Below the pieces are notes generated by a model, which did not search any database, was not told where the DNA came from, and saw nothing but the letters and a program-made list of their open reading frames with translations. Shown here one piece after another: positions 1-9,513 of a stretch of 64,000 nucleotides of DNA. Position numbers and translations under genes: made by a program. Within the stretch, counting starts at the first letter, position 1. The number at the start of each line of letters is the position of its first letter. Source of the stretch: Actinoplanes missouriensis 431 (GTDB taxonomy: Bacteria > Actinomycetota > Actinomycetes > Mycobacteriales > Micromonosporaceae); contig NC_017093.1 of assembly GCF_000284295.1 (NCBI RefSeq), positions 806,001 through 870,000 on the forward strand. The letters run 5' to 3'.

Positions 1-1549
1 CGTCGAGGGGAATCCGCTCGGCGGCGAGCCGCCTCGCCTTCGCCGCGCGCCGCTTGCGCACGGCGCGCAGGTCAGCGTGCTGTTCGGCCAGGGCCGAGAG
101 CCATCCCGCGTACGCCTCCGGGTGTCGCGGCCCGACCTCGTCGACCAGCCCGATTCCGGCCGCCTGCGTCGCGCTCACCGGCAGCCGCTCGTCGATCAGG
201 CGTTGCGCGGTGTCCGCCCCGACTCTGCGCGGCAGCGTGAAGGTGTGCAGCTCAGAACCGAACAAACCGATGTCGTAGTACGGGTTGAGCACGATCCCGT
301 CCCGTGCGGCGACGATGTCCGCGCCCAGTCCGAGCATCACGCCACCGGCGCCGGCGCTGCCCGCGTAGGCGGCGATCACGATCTGCCGAGTACACGTGAC
401 GATCTCCCGGCACACGTCGTTGATCGCCCGGATCGCGGCCCAGGCCGCCCCGGACGGATCGGCCGACCCCTCGATCACGTTGAGGTTGATGCCGTGGCTG
501 AACACCTCGGTGCCGCCGCGCAGCACCAGCACCCGGGTGTCCTGCGCGACCGCGTGCCGCAGCCCGGCGAGCAGCCGCCGCGAATGCCCGGGCGCCATCG
601 CGCCGTTGTAGAAGTCGAAGTGCAGCCAGCCCACCGTGCCGGTGCGCCGGTACCGGACCTGCCGGTACGCCTGCGGGGTCTCCGGGTCGTCGGCCGGCCC
701 GGCCGTGGAGTGCGGAACGCCGTGCAGCCGCGGACCGAGGACCGTGGTGGCCGGCAGTTTGATCCCGTCGTCGGCGGCCGGGCGCAGATGCCCGATCCAG
801 AGGCTGCCGTCGCCGGTCGCCACGAGCACCGCGCCCTGGCGGCGGCTCAGGATCGTGCCCGGCCGGGCGCCGCGGGCCATCCCGGGGTGCGCGTCGAACG
901 CGTACACGTCCAGCCCGCCCACCTCGGTGCGCGCGCCGGGTGATCCGTCACCGGCGCGGATCCGCCGCAGGATCGCCTCGGACGGCTCGGACCAGTCGAA
1001 TGTCCGGTCGCCGGGCAGCATCGGCGGCCGGGCCCGCGCGCCGGGGACCTCGGTCGGCGCGTTCTCCGCCGGGACCGGGACGAAACCGGGGTCGGTCGCC
1101 TTCGCCACCACCTCGAAGACACACTCCAGGGCCGCGTCCGAGACCGGCCCGGTGTAGAGCGCCGACTTGCGCGGCGGCGCGGCCGGCATGCCGAAGGTGC
1201 GGGTCGCCCAGATCGGACCGGCGTCCAGCTCCTGGACGGCCTGCAGGGCGGTCACACCCCAGGTCGGCGCGCTCTCCGCGATTGCCCAGTCCAGAGAGGA
1301 CGGGCCGCGGTCGCCGACCGGGCCGGGATGCAGCACGACGGTCCGCCAGCGCTGCCAGACCTGCGCCGGGACCCGTTCCTTGAGGTACGGGCAGAGAACC
1401 AGCTCGGGGTTCGCGGCGCGTACGCCCTCGACGATGTCCGGCCCGCTCGTCGCCAGCAGCACGCCGACGTCGTGCCCGGCCTCCCGCAGGGCACACCAGA
1501 CACGCTGGCTCAGCCCGTTGAACGCCGACACGAGCAGCAGGATCCGCAC
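1..1549 (-). CDS. hypX: Hydrogenase maturation protein HypX (C-terminus cut by window edge)
   Basis: Reading from a GTG at 1549 preceded by a GGGGGAGG ribosome site, the frame encodes about 516 residues before the window ends. Residues 1-250 resemble a formyltransferase domain (start VRILLLVSAFNGLSQ, active-site region VVLHPGP, then ENAPTEVPGARARPPMLPGD). Residues from about 290 are an enoyl-CoA hydratase/crotonase fold (VLRGGTEVFSHGINL, AYAGSAGAGGVMLGLGADI, GLFGSELHTFTLPRRVG). This two-domain order is the HypX/HoxX signature. In the known family it makes CO from a formyl carrier for the NiFe-hydrogenase cofactor under air. No hydrogenase gene is in the window, so its partners should lie to the left. 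The next gene, mfd, is divergent. Confidence 0.85.
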   Translation of the reverse strand, partial: MRILLLVSAFNGLSQRVWCALREAGHDVGVLLATSGPDIVEGVRAANPELVLCPYLKERVPAQVWQRWRTVVLHPGPVGDRGPSSLDWAIAESAPTWGVTALQAVQELDAGPIWATRTFGMPAAPPRKSALYTGPVSDAALECVFEVVAKATDPGFVPVPAENAPTEVPGARARPPMLPGDRTFDWSEPSEAILRRIRAGDGSPGARTEVGGLDVYAFDAHPGMARGARPGTILSRRQGAVLVATGDGSLWIGHLRPAADDGIKLPATTVLGPRLHGVPHSTAGPADDPETPQAYRQVRYRRTGTVGWLHFDFYNGAMAPGHSRRLLAGLRHAVAQDTRVLVLRGGTEVFSHGINLNVIEGSADPSGAAWAAIRAINDVCREIVTCTRQIVIAAYAGSAGAGGVMLGLGADIVAARDGIVLNPYYDIGLFGSELHTFTLPRRVGADTAQRLIDERLPVSATQAAGIGLVDEVGPRHPEAYAGWLSALAEQHADLRAVRKRRAAKARRLAAERIPLD

Positions 1550-1737
1550 AATGCCTCCCCCTTGGCATCCCAGAAGCAGAGGCGACTCTCGCTGACGTGC
1601 CGCTGCCTATGTCGGACATGCTGTGCGATAAGGCGCGCGTTCCCCGGTCTGTCGGCGTGTCGGACTAAGCTGGGAGCGCACCCCCACCCTCCTCGGGCGT
1701 TCGGGGTCGTTCGTCGTGCCCTCAGGGGGTTCTGCAC

Positions 1738-4700
1738 ATGCAACTCGCCGGTCTCATTCCTGCCGCCCTGCGTGACCGCGGCCTGGCCCGCGCCCGCGAC
1801 CTGGCCCGCAAGGGTCACGTCGACTCGGACTCGCTGGACCTCACCGCGCCCGTGTCACTGCGCCCGTTCGTGGTCGCGACGGTGGCCGGCGCCAGCGAGA
1901 ACGGCGGCGCCCAGCGCCCGGTCCTCGCCGTCACCGCGACCTCCCGCGAGGCCGACGACCTGGCCGACGCCCTCGGTTGCCTGATCGAGGCCGACCGGGT
2001 CGCGGTCTTCCCGTCCTGGGAGACGCTGCCGCATGAGCGGCTCTCCCCGCGCTCCGACACGGTCGGCAAGCGGCTCGCCGTGCTGCGCCGGCTCGCGCAC
2101 CCCGGCGACAGCCCGCTCCAGGTGATCGTCGCCCCGGTCCGCTCACTCCTGCAGCCGCAGCTCAAGGGCCTCGGCGATCTGGAGCCGGTGGAGCTCGTCA
2201 CGGGCGGCGGGGCGGAGCTGGAGGAGGTGGCCCGGCGACTGTCCGACATGGCGTACGCGCGGGTGGACCTGGTGACCAAGCGCGGCGAGTTCGCGGTCCG
2301 CGGCGGCATCCTGGACGTCTTCCCGCCCACCGACGAGCACCCGTCCCGGGTCGAGTTCTGGGGCGACGACGTGGAGGAGATCCGCACCTTTGCGGTCGCC
2401 GACCAGCGCACCATCGAGGCGGTGCCGCGGCTCTGGGCGCCGCCCTGCCGCGAGCTGCTGCTCACCCCGGCGGTGCGGGAGAAGGCCGCGCAGCTCGCGA
2501 CGCAGCATCCGGAGCTCGCCGAGATCCTGGACAAGCTGGCCGAGGGCATCCCGGTCGAGGGCATGGAGTCGCTGGCGCCGGCCCTGCTTCAGGGCACCGA
2601 CAGCATGGAGCTGCTGATCGACTGCATGCCGGCCGGGACCCACGTGCTGCTCTGTGACCCCGAGCGGATCCGCACCAGGGCGCATGATCTCACCCGTACC
2701 TCCGATGAGTTCCTCGAAGCGTCGTGGGCCGCCGCCGCCTCCGGCGGGCAGGCACCCATCGATGTCGGCGCCGTCGCTTTCCGGAGTCTCGGCGATGTCC
2801 GGGCACACGCCGCCACCCTGCGGCAACCGTGGTGGACGATCTCCCCGTTCGGCCTGGCCGACGCGGCCGCCGAGGAGGCGCTGCCCTGGGAGGATCCGTC
2901 GTCGGCGGTGGAGGTCTCGCCGGACGCCGGGGACGCGATCGCGCTCGCCGCGCAGCCGGTGCCGCTGTACCACGGCGACACGGCGAAACTCGCCGGCGAC
3001 CTGGACGGCTGGGCCAAAGCGGGCTGGGCGATCGCGCTGGTCTTCGAGGGCAAGGGGACCGCTCAGCGGGCCACCGAGCTGCTCCGCGACGCCGGTCTCG
3101 GCGTCACCCCGGTGGACGCGATCGCGAAACCGATCGAGGACGGCCAGCTGCTGGTCACCTGCGGCGGGCTCAACCACGGGTTCGTCGACGAGGCGTCCCG
3201 GCTCGCGGTGATCACCGGAAACGACATCTCCGGCGGCCGTGGCGCGTCCACGAAGGACATGCGCAAGATGCCGGCCCGGCGGCGCAACACGATCGACCCG
3301 CTGGAGCTCAAGACCGGCGACTTCGTGGTGCACGAGCAGCACGGCATCGGCCGCTACATCGAGCTGGTCCAGCGCACGGTCAACGGCGCCGACCGGGAGT
3401 ACCTGGTCATCGAGTACGCCGCGTCCAAGCGCGGACAGCCCGGCGACCGGCTCTATGTGCCCACCGACCAGCTCGACCAGCTCTCCCGCTACGTCGGCGG
3501 CGAGTCGCCCAGCCTGCACAAGATGGGCGGCGCCGACTGGCAGAAGAGCAAGGCCCGGGCCAAGAAGGCGGTCAAGGAGATCGCCGCCCAGCTGATCCAG
3601 CTGTACGCCGCCCGGCAGGCCTCGAAGGGGCACTCGTTCGGCCCGGACACCCCGTGGCAGCAGGAGCTGGAGGACGCGTTCCCCTACACCGAGACGCCGG
3701 ATCAGATGGCCGCGATCGTCGAGGTCAAGCACGACATGGAGCTCCAGGTCCCGATGGACCGGCTGATCTGCGGCGACGTCGGTTACGGCAAGACCGAGAT
3801 CGCGGTGCGGGCCGCGTTCAAGGCGGTGCAGGACGGCAAGCAGGTCGCGGTGCTGGTGCCCACCACGCTCCTCGCCCAGCAGCACTTCAACACGTTCACC
3901 GAGCGGATGAGCCAGTTCCCGGTGCAGATCAAGCAGCTGTCCAGGTTCCAGACGCCGAAGGAGGCGGCACTCACGCTGGAGCAGGCCGCCGACGGCACCG
4001 CCGACATCGTGATCGGCACGCACCGGCTGCTCGCCAAGTCGACCCGGTTCAAGAACCTCGGCCTGATCATCGTGGACGAGGAGCAGCGGTTCGGTGTCGA
4101 GCACAAGGAGCAGCTCAAGGCGCTGCGGGCGTCGGTGGACGTGCTGACCATGTCGGCGACCCCGATCCCGCGGACCCTGGAGATGGCGATCACCGGCATC
4201 CGGGAGATGTCGACGATCGCCACCCCGCCGGAGGAACGGCACCCGGTGCTGACCTACGTCGGCGCGCAGGACGACAAGCAGGTCGCCGCCTCGATCCACC
4301 GCGAGCTGCTCCGCGACGGGCAGGTCTTCTACCTGCACAACCGGGTCGAGTCGATCGACCGCGCCGCCCGCAAGCTGCGGGAGCTGGTGCCCGAGGCCCG
4401 GGTCGCGGTGGCGCACGGTCAGATGAGCGAGGAGCAGCTCGAGAAGGTGATGGTCGGCTTCTGGGAGAAGGAGTTCGACGTCCTGGTCTGCACCACGATC
4501 GTCGAGTCCGGCATCGACATCCCGAACGCGAACACCCTGATCGTCGAGCGCGCCGACCTGCTCGGGCTGGCCCAGCTGCACCAGATCCGCGGCCGGGTCG
4601 GCCGGGGACGCGAGCGGGCGTACGCGTACTTCCTCTACCCCCGGGAGAAGCCGCTCACCGAGCACGCGCACGAGCGGCTCGCCACCATCGCCCAGCACAC

Positions 4701-5355
4701 CGAGCTCGGCGCCGGCATGTACGTGGCGATGAAGGACCTGGAGATCCGCGGCGCCGGCAACCTGCTCGGCGGTGAGCAGTCCGGCCACATCGAGGGCGTC
4801 GGCTTCGACCTGTACGTGCGGATGGTCGGCGAGGCGGTGAGCGCGTTCAAGGGCGAGCGCCCCGAGGAGGAGCCCGAGGTCAAGATCGACCTGCCGGTCG
4901 ACGCGCACCTGCCCACCGACTACATCGCGGTCGAGCGGCTGCGCCTGGAGATGTACCGCAAGCTGGCCGAGGCGCGCGACGAGACCCGGCTGACGGAGGT
5001 CGTCGCCGAGATGACCGACCGCTACGGCGAGCCGCCGGCCGCGGTCGCCAACCTGATCGCGGTGGCCCGGTTCCGGCTGGTGGCCCGGGCCTACGGTCTT
5101 ACCGACGTCTCGATGCAGGGCAAGCACATCCGCTTCTCGCCGTTGCCGCTGCCCGACTCGAAGCAGATGCGGCTCAAGCGCTACCACCCCGACTCGGTCT
5201 ACAAGCCGGCCGCCGACCAGGTCAGCGTGCCCCGGCCGAGCACCCGCCGGGTGGGCGGCGAGCCGCTGCGCGACCAGGCGCTGCTGGAGTGGTGCGCACA
5301 GCTGCTCAAGGACGTCCTCGGCGACGTGCCGGCACCCGCCGTGGCGACACGCTGA
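1738..5355 (+). CDS. mfd: Transcription-repair coupling factor Mfd
   Basis: A 1205-residue protein, the usual Mfd length. It has the UvrB-like N-terminal domains (FPSWETLPHERLSPRSD, RGGILDVFPPTDEHPSRVEF), the RNA-polymerase interaction domain (GDFVVHEQHGIGRYIEL), then the RecG-like translocase with Walker A DVGYGKTE near residue 680, DEEQ box (VDEEQRFGVEHK), TMSATPIPRTLEM and the helicase motif QIRGRVGRGRERAYAYF, and the C-terminal TRCF domain. It releases RNA polymerase stalled at DNA damage and recruits the UvrA/UvrB repair machinery. It is followed by the lipoprotein gene at 5395 and then mazG, the order seen in other actinobacteria. Confidence 0.98.
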   Translation: MQLAGLIPAALRDRGLARARDLARKGHVDSDSLDLTAPVSLRPFVVATVAGASENGGAQRPVLAVTATSREADDLADALGCLIEADRVAVFPSWETLPHERLSPRSDTVGKRLAVLRRLAHPGDSPLQVIVAPVRSLLQPQLKGLGDLEPVELVTGGGAELEEVARRLSDMAYARVDLVTKRGEFAVRGGILDVFPPTDEHPSRVEFWGDDVEEIRTFAVADQRTIEAVPRLWAPPCRELLLTPAVREKAAQLATQHPELAEILDKLAEGIPVEGMESLAPALLQGTDSMELLIDCMPAGTHVLLCDPERIRTRAHDLTRTSDEFLEASWAAAASGGQAPIDVGAVAFRSLGDVRAHAATLRQPWWTISPFGLADAAAEEALPWEDPSSAVEVSPDAGDAIALAAQPVPLYHGDTAKLAGDLDGWAKAGWAIALVFEGKGTAQRATELLRDAGLGVTPVDAIAKPIEDGQLLVTCGGLNHGFVDEASRLAVITGNDISGGRGASTKDMRKMPARRRNTIDPLELKTGDFVVHEQHGIGRYIELVQRTVNGADREYLVIEYAASKRGQPGDRLYVPTDQLDQLSRYVGGESPSLHKMGGADWQKSKARAKKAVKEIAAQLIQLYAARQASKGHSFGPDTPWQQELEDAFPYTETPDQMAAIVEVKHDMELQVPMDRLICGDVGYGKTEIAVRAAFKAVQDGKQVAVLVPTTLLAQQHFNTFTERMSQFPVQIKQLSRFQTPKEAALTLEQAADGTADIVIGTHRLLAKSTRFKNLGLIIVDEEQRFGVEHKEQLKALRASVDVLTMSATPIPRTLEMAITGIREMSTIATPPEERHPVLTYVGAQDDKQVAASIHRELLRDGQVFYLHNRVESIDRAARKLRELVPEARVAVAHGQMSEEQLEKVMVGFWEKEFDVLVCTTIVESGIDIPNANTLIVERADLLGLAQLHQIRGRVGRGRERAYAYFLYPREKPLTEHAHERLATIAQHTELGAGMYVAMKDLEIRGAGNLLGGEQSGHIEGVGFDLYVRMVGEAVSAFKGERPEEEPEVKIDLPVDAHLPTDYIAVERLRLEMYRKLAEARDETRLTEVVAEMTDRYGEPPAAVANLIAVARFRLVARAYGLTDVSMQGKHIRFSPLPLPDSKQMRLKRYHPDSVYKPAADQVSVPRPSTRRVGGEPLRDQALLEWCAQLLKDVLGDVPAPAVATR

Positions 5356-5394
5356 GGGGTGGGCGACCTAGATCACATTGCGCATGAGACAGTC

Positions 5395-6132
5395 ATGACC
5401 ATGCTGCGTGCCCGCCGACTCGCCTCCGCCGTTGTCGTCGCGTCCCTGGCCGTGGGCGGGCTCTCCGCCTGCCGGTCCCAGCCGGCCGTCGCCGTCTACA
5501 TCGGAAACAGTGCCCACATCACCGAGCATCAGGTCCAGCGGATCTGGGACGAGACCGAGGACGTGCTGGTGAAGGCGTCGAACGGCCGGCCGGTGCGGAT
5601 GCCGATCGTCCGCGCCGACATCGTCGGGCTGCTGCTCACCCACGAGCTGCTGGAGCGGGTGGCCGGCGAGCGCGGGGTGACGGTGCCCGGCGCCATGCCG
5701 TACGACGAGGTCGCCCAGCAGATCGGGCTGCCCGCCGGCGCCGAGCTGACCCGGCTCTACACCGAGAACGCGCTGACCCGGCAGTACCTGCTGGAGAGCG
5801 CCGCGTCCGGGACCGCCGCCCAGCCGAGTGACGCGGACCTGCGCGACGTCTACCAGCGGTTCACCGACAACGAGGTGGCGCTGCCGGCGTACGCCCAGTT
5901 CGCGGCGGGCCTGGAGCCCGCGCAGAAGCAGGAGCTGCAGAGCACCTTCGCGCTGCGCGACGACATGGAGGGCGTGGTCGACAAGCTCGACGTCGAGGTC
6001 AGCCCGCGGTACGAGAACCTCGAGGTGGCGCTCGCCAACTACACCGATCAGAACACCGGCCGCTCGTTCGCGCTGGTCAGCGTGCCGTTCGGCGAGCCCG
6101 GCGGGGAACCGCTGGTGGTGGACGTCGCTTGA
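5395..6132 (+). CDS. SurA-N-like lipoprotein
   Basis: The predicted secretion signal (MTMLRARRLASAVVVASLAV) ends in a lipobox LSAC, so the mature protein should be lipid-anchored outside the membrane. The rest (about 220 residues) resembles the N-terminal chaperone domain of SurA/peptidyl-prolyl isomerase proteins (GNSAHITEHQVQRIWDE, TRQYLLESAASGT), but I see no PPIase domain after it. ATG codons at 5395 and 5401 are both possible starts; a GTG at 5359 is in frame but would put charged residues before the signal. The stop overlaps the TTG start of mazG by 4 nt. The exact role is unknown. Confidence 0.8.
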   Translation: MTMLRARRLASAVVVASLAVGGLSACRSQPAVAVYIGNSAHITEHQVQRIWDETEDVLVKASNGRPVRMPIVRADIVGLLLTHELLERVAGERGVTVPGAMPYDEVAQQIGLPAGAELTRLYTENALTRQYLLESAASGTAAQPSDADLRDVYQRFTDNEVALPAYAQFAAGLEPAQKQELQSTFALRDDMEGVVDKLDVEVSPRYENLEVALANYTDQNTGRSFALVSVPFGEPGGEPLVVDVA

Positions 6133-7088
6133 GCCGCCGGATCATCCTGCTCGTCACGTCGCCGCGGCTGCCGGCCGGGCTGCTCACCGCCGAGGCGTGG
6201 GACGCGGTGCGCGCGTTCCCGGTCTTCGCCGCCGCGGAGAGCGAGCAGGCCGCGGCACTGCGGACGACAGGCGTGACGGTGACCGTGCTCGACACCGACG
6301 CCCAGGGCCTGCTGGACGCGATCGGGGATCGGCAGGCCGCCGTCTGGCTCGCCGGTCCCGGCGGTGACCAGGCGTTCGCCCGGCAGCTCGGGTTGCGGCT
6401 GGCCCGGGAGCCGCAGCTGGCCGAGCTGGAGCTGATGTACGGCTCCTGGGACCCGCCCGGCGCGCGGCTGCTCGACGCGGTCACCGTGATGGACCGGCTG
6501 GTCTCGCCCGGCGGCGACCCGTGGAAGCGGGCGCAGACGCATCAGACGCTCGCGCCCTACCTGCTGGAGGAGAGCTACGAGGCGTACGACGCGATCGTCT
6601 CGGGCGACCTGGCGGCGTTGCGTGAGGAGCTCGGTGACGTGCTGCTGCAGGTGGTGCTGCACGCGCGGCTCGCCGAGGAGCAGCCGGACGGCCACGGGTG
6701 GAACATCGACGACGTGGCCGGTGGACTGGTCGAGAAGATGGTGCGGCGCAATCCGCACGTCTTCGCCGGCGAGCAGGTCAAGGACATCGAGGAGATCACC
6801 GCCAACTGGGAGCGCATCAAACAGGCGGAGAAGGAGCGGGAGTCCGTCCTGGACGGCATCGCCCTGAGTCAGCCGGCGCTCGCGTTGACGGCCAAAATCC
6901 TTCATCGGGTACGGCGGAGCGGGCTGACCGTACCCCTGCCCGAAGCTGTTGATCTCGGGTCCTCGCTGCTGAACGTGGTGGCCGAAGCGCGCGAAGCGGG
7001 CCTGGACCCGGAGGCCGAGCTGCGGAAAGCGGCTCTCGCCTACGCCGACGCCGTGCGAGCGGCGGAAAACGTCGGTCCCGCCGAGTAG
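6129..7088 (+). CDS. mazG: Nucleoside triphosphate pyrophosphohydrolase MazG
   Basis: 319 residues. The MazG domain starts near residue 118 (LLDAVTVMDRLVSPGGDPWKR) and carries the metal-binding helices LEESYEAYDAI and EELGDVLLQVVLHARLAEE (the EExxE and ExxD pattern). It is followed by VRRNPHVF and the NWERIKQAEKER segment typical of the family. Residues 1-110 are an N-terminal extension like that of mycobacterial MazG. The enzyme hydrolyses NTPs or dNTPs to monophosphates and pyrophosphate, cleaning the nucleotide pool. The TTG start overlaps the lipoprotein stop by 4 nt, implying translational coupling. Confidence 0.93.
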   Translation: MSRRIILLVTSPRLPAGLLTAEAWDAVRAFPVFAAAESEQAAALRTTGVTVTVLDTDAQGLLDAIGDRQAAVWLAGPGGDQAFARQLGLRLAREPQLAELELMYGSWDPPGARLLDAVTVMDRLVSPGGDPWKRAQTHQTLAPYLLEESYEAYDAIVSGDLAALREELGDVLLQVVLHARLAEEQPDGHGWNIDDVAGGLVEKMVRRNPHVFAGEQVKDIEEITANWERIKQAEKERESVLDGIALSQPALALTAKILHRVRRSGLTVPLPEAVDLGSSLLNVVAEAREAGLDPEAELRKAALAYADAVRAAENVGPAE

Positions 7089-7098
7089 GTTTCTCGGC

Positions 7099-8715
7099 AT
7101 GGCTGAGTTCGTGCCGCTCGCGGAGCGTATCGTCGACGCTCTCCTGGAGAGCGACCCCGCAACCGCGACCTATGCGGGTGACCACCGTTTCGACGACCGG
7201 CTGCCCGACCTGTCCGGGTCCGGGGTGGCCGGTCGAGTCGCGATGCTGCGCGACGCCGGTGACGCGCTCAGCGGCGTCGATCCCGACGGCCTCGGCCCGG
7301 AGGACCAGGTCGACCACGCGATCCTGAGCTCCCTCGTGGAGCGGGGCGCGTTCGAGCTGACCGACGTCCGAGAGCACGAGTGGAACCCGCTGGAGCACAA
7401 TCCCGGCCCGCTGCTGCACGCGCTGCTGTCCCGCCCGTTCGCGCCGGCCGAGGAGCGCCTGACCAGCCTCGCCGGGCGGCTCGCCGCGATTCCCGACGCG
7501 CTCGCCACGGCCCGTGCGGTGCTGCGTGACGTGCCGCGCATCCACGCCGAGACGGCGACCGGGCAGTTCGCCGGCACCGCCGCGCTGATCCGTGACGAGG
7601 TGCCCGGCCTGCTCGCCGAGGAGCCGGCGATGGAGGACGTGGTGCGGCCCGCTGCCGACGCCGCGCTGGCCGCGCTCGGCGAGTTCGACGGCTGGCTGCG
7701 CAGGCTGCTCGAGACCGGCGAGCCGGGCCGTGACCCGCGCCTGGGCCGCCGGCTCTGGGAGGCGCGTCTCTGGCACACCCTGGACACCGAGCTCTCCGCG
7801 GCCGAGGTGCTCTCCCGCGCCCGCGCCGACCTGGAGCGGGTGGGCGAGGAGCTGCGGGTGGCCTCCGCCGAGCTGGTCGGCGGCCCGGCGACCGACGAGA
7901 CGGTCCGCCGCGCGCTCGACACGCTCGCCGCGGATCACCCCGACAACGCCAGCATCGTGGGGCTGGCGAAGGTGACGATGGACGAGGCGACCGCGTTCGT
8001 CCGGGAGCACGACGTGGTGTCGCTCGTCGACGACCCGTGCGTGATCGAGGAGATGCCGGAGTTCGCCCGGGGCGTCGCGGTGGCCTACTGCGATCCACCC
8101 GGCCCGCTCGAGACGGCCGACGTGCCGACGTTCTACTGCATCGCCCCGGCCCCGTCGGACTGGCCGGCCGAGCGGGTGCGCAGCTTCTACCGGGAGTACA
8201 ACAACCACCTGATCCGCAACCTGACGGTGCACGAGGCGATGCCGGGGCACTTCCTGCAGCTCGCGCGCTCCCGGCGGTTCCGGGCCGCGACGCGGGTCCG
8301 CTCGCTCGGGCTGTCCGGCCCGTTCATCGAGGGTTGGGCGGTCTACGCGGAGGATGTGATGGCCGGCCTCGGCTTCGGTGGCGTCCCGGTTCGGATGCAG
8401 CGGCTCAAGATGCGGCTGCGGACCAGCATCAACGCGATCATCGATCAGCTCGTGCACTGCGAGGACCTGTCCGAGGCCGACGCGATGGAGCTGATGACCG
8501 GGCGCGGCTTCCAGGAGGAGGGCGAGGCGGCCGGCAAGTGGCGTCGCGCGCTGCTGACGTCCACCCAGCTCTCGACGTACTTCGTGGGGTACACCGAGGT
8601 GGCGGCGATCGCGGCGGCCCGCCCGTTCGGCGCGACGCCCCGCGCCTGGCACGACGCGATGCTGGCGCACGGCTCGCCGCCCCCGCGTCACCTGCGCACC
8701 CTGCTCGGGGTCTGA
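7099..8715 (+). CDS. DUF885 family protein (predicted metallopeptidase)
   Basis: 538 residues, starting 10 bp after mazG. The DUF885 hallmark HEAMPGHFLQ (HExxxGH) lies near residue 377, followed by GPFIEGWAVYAEDV, which supplies the third metal-ligand region. This arrangement is that of zinc-dependent peptidase-like proteins, and the protein has no signal peptide, so it is probably cytoplasmic. The substrate cannot be told from sequence. It is the last gene of the rightward mfd-mazG run and faces the convergent lipoprotein gene at 8723. Confidence 0.88.
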   Translation: MAEFVPLAERIVDALLESDPATATYAGDHRFDDRLPDLSGSGVAGRVAMLRDAGDALSGVDPDGLGPEDQVDHAILSSLVERGAFELTDVREHEWNPLEHNPGPLLHALLSRPFAPAEERLTSLAGRLAAIPDALATARAVLRDVPRIHAETATGQFAGTAALIRDEVPGLLAEEPAMEDVVRPAADAALAALGEFDGWLRRLLETGEPGRDPRLGRRLWEARLWHTLDTELSAAEVLSRARADLERVGEELRVASAELVGGPATDETVRRALDTLAADHPDNASIVGLAKVTMDEATAFVREHDVVSLVDDPCVIEEMPEFARGVAVAYCDPPGPLETADVPTFYCIAPAPSDWPAERVRSFYREYNNHLIRNLTVHEAMPGHFLQLARSRRFRAATRVRSLGLSGPFIEGWAVYAEDVMAGLGFGGVPVRMQRLKMRLRTSINAIIDQLVHCEDLSEADAMELMTGRGFQEEGEAAGKWRRALLTSTQLSTYFVGYTEVAAIAAARPFGATPRAWHDAMLAHGSPPPRHLRTLLGV

Positions 8716-8722
8716 CCCCCGG

Positions 8723-9388
8723 TCACCGGCCCCGGCGGTCGATCAGGCGGGCACCGGACGGGATCTGGAAGGCGCCCTCCTCGGCCTCCCCGGTGTACTC
8801 GCTGAGCACCACGTCCACCTCGTCGCCGTCGAGCACCGCCCGGAAACTGGCGAGCGTGCCCTCCACCGTCACGCACACGTCGAAGGACGACGTCTCGGCG
8901 GCCTGCACGCCGGTCAGCGCCAGGCAGGTCGCGTGCCGGCCGGCAAGGGTGGTGTCCCGCTGGGTGGCCTCCGGGTTCTCGTCGACGGCCGCCGCCTCCA
9001 GCAGCGCCACGACCTGGGTGTCGGTGACCAGGCCGGTGCCCTCCGGCAGAGCGATGTCGGCGCCGGCGGCGTCGGTGGCCGTGCAGGTGTCCGCCGCGCA
9101 GTGGGTCACCGCGGCGGGCGTGCTGATCAGCCGCCCGCCCGGGAACTCGTAGGCGATCCGCTCCGGCGCCGGGCTCCGGACCACCCGCGCGGTCGCTCCG
9201 CCGGCCAGCCGGTAGGTGGCGGTGTACGCCGGGCTGCCGGACCCGGCCAGCTGGGACGCGACCTCACTGACCACGTCGCTGTCGCTCACACCGGACGCGC
9301 TGGCCTGGTCGAGCCCGCCGCACCCGCCGAGGAATCCGAGGGCGAGGACGAGCGGCGGTGCGACGGCAGCTCTGAAGGAGGAGGGCAC
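8723..9388 (-). CDS. Lipoprotein of unknown function
   Basis: 221 residues from a GTG at 9388. The signal sequence (VPSSFRAAVAPPLVLALGF) ends in lipobox LGGC with Cys 23. The mature part is about 200 residues. It has four later cysteines (THCAADTC, HATCLAL, FDVCVTV), which could form two disulfides outside the cell. I recognise no domain; the strand-rich pattern (YTATYRLAGGATARVV, RIAYEFPGGRLIS) would fit an LppX/LprG-like beta fold, but this is only a resemblance. It converges on the DUF885 gene with a 7-bp gap. The upstream 125 bp (9389-9513) is AT-richer than its surroundings and probably holds its promoter. Confidence 0.7.
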   Translation of the reverse strand: MPSSFRAAVAPPLVLALGFLGGCGGLDQASASGVSDSDVVSEVASQLAGSGSPAYTATYRLAGGATARVVRSPAPERIAYEFPGGRLISTPAAVTHCAADTCTATDAAGADIALPEGTGLVTDTQVVALLEAAAVDENPEATQRDTTLAGRHATCLALTGVQAAETSSFDVCVTVEGTLASFRAVLDGDEVDVVLSEYTGEAEEGAFQIPSGARLIDRRGR

Positions 9389-9513
9389 GGGGGACAGCCT
9401 TGCTCAGTTCATCGATGCGTCGCAATCGAGTTATCTCGTTGCCGACTCGGAAACCAGCCATTCGCGGGGTATGACAATTCGCTATTCAATTCGATTGGTG
9501 CGGGGAAAACGGC

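Noticed and set aside
2143..5187. 1014-codon open frame antisense to mfd
   Set aside because: It is the mirror of the strong third-position GC of mfd; the protein is low-complexity Arg/Gly/Leu/Asp and has no domain.
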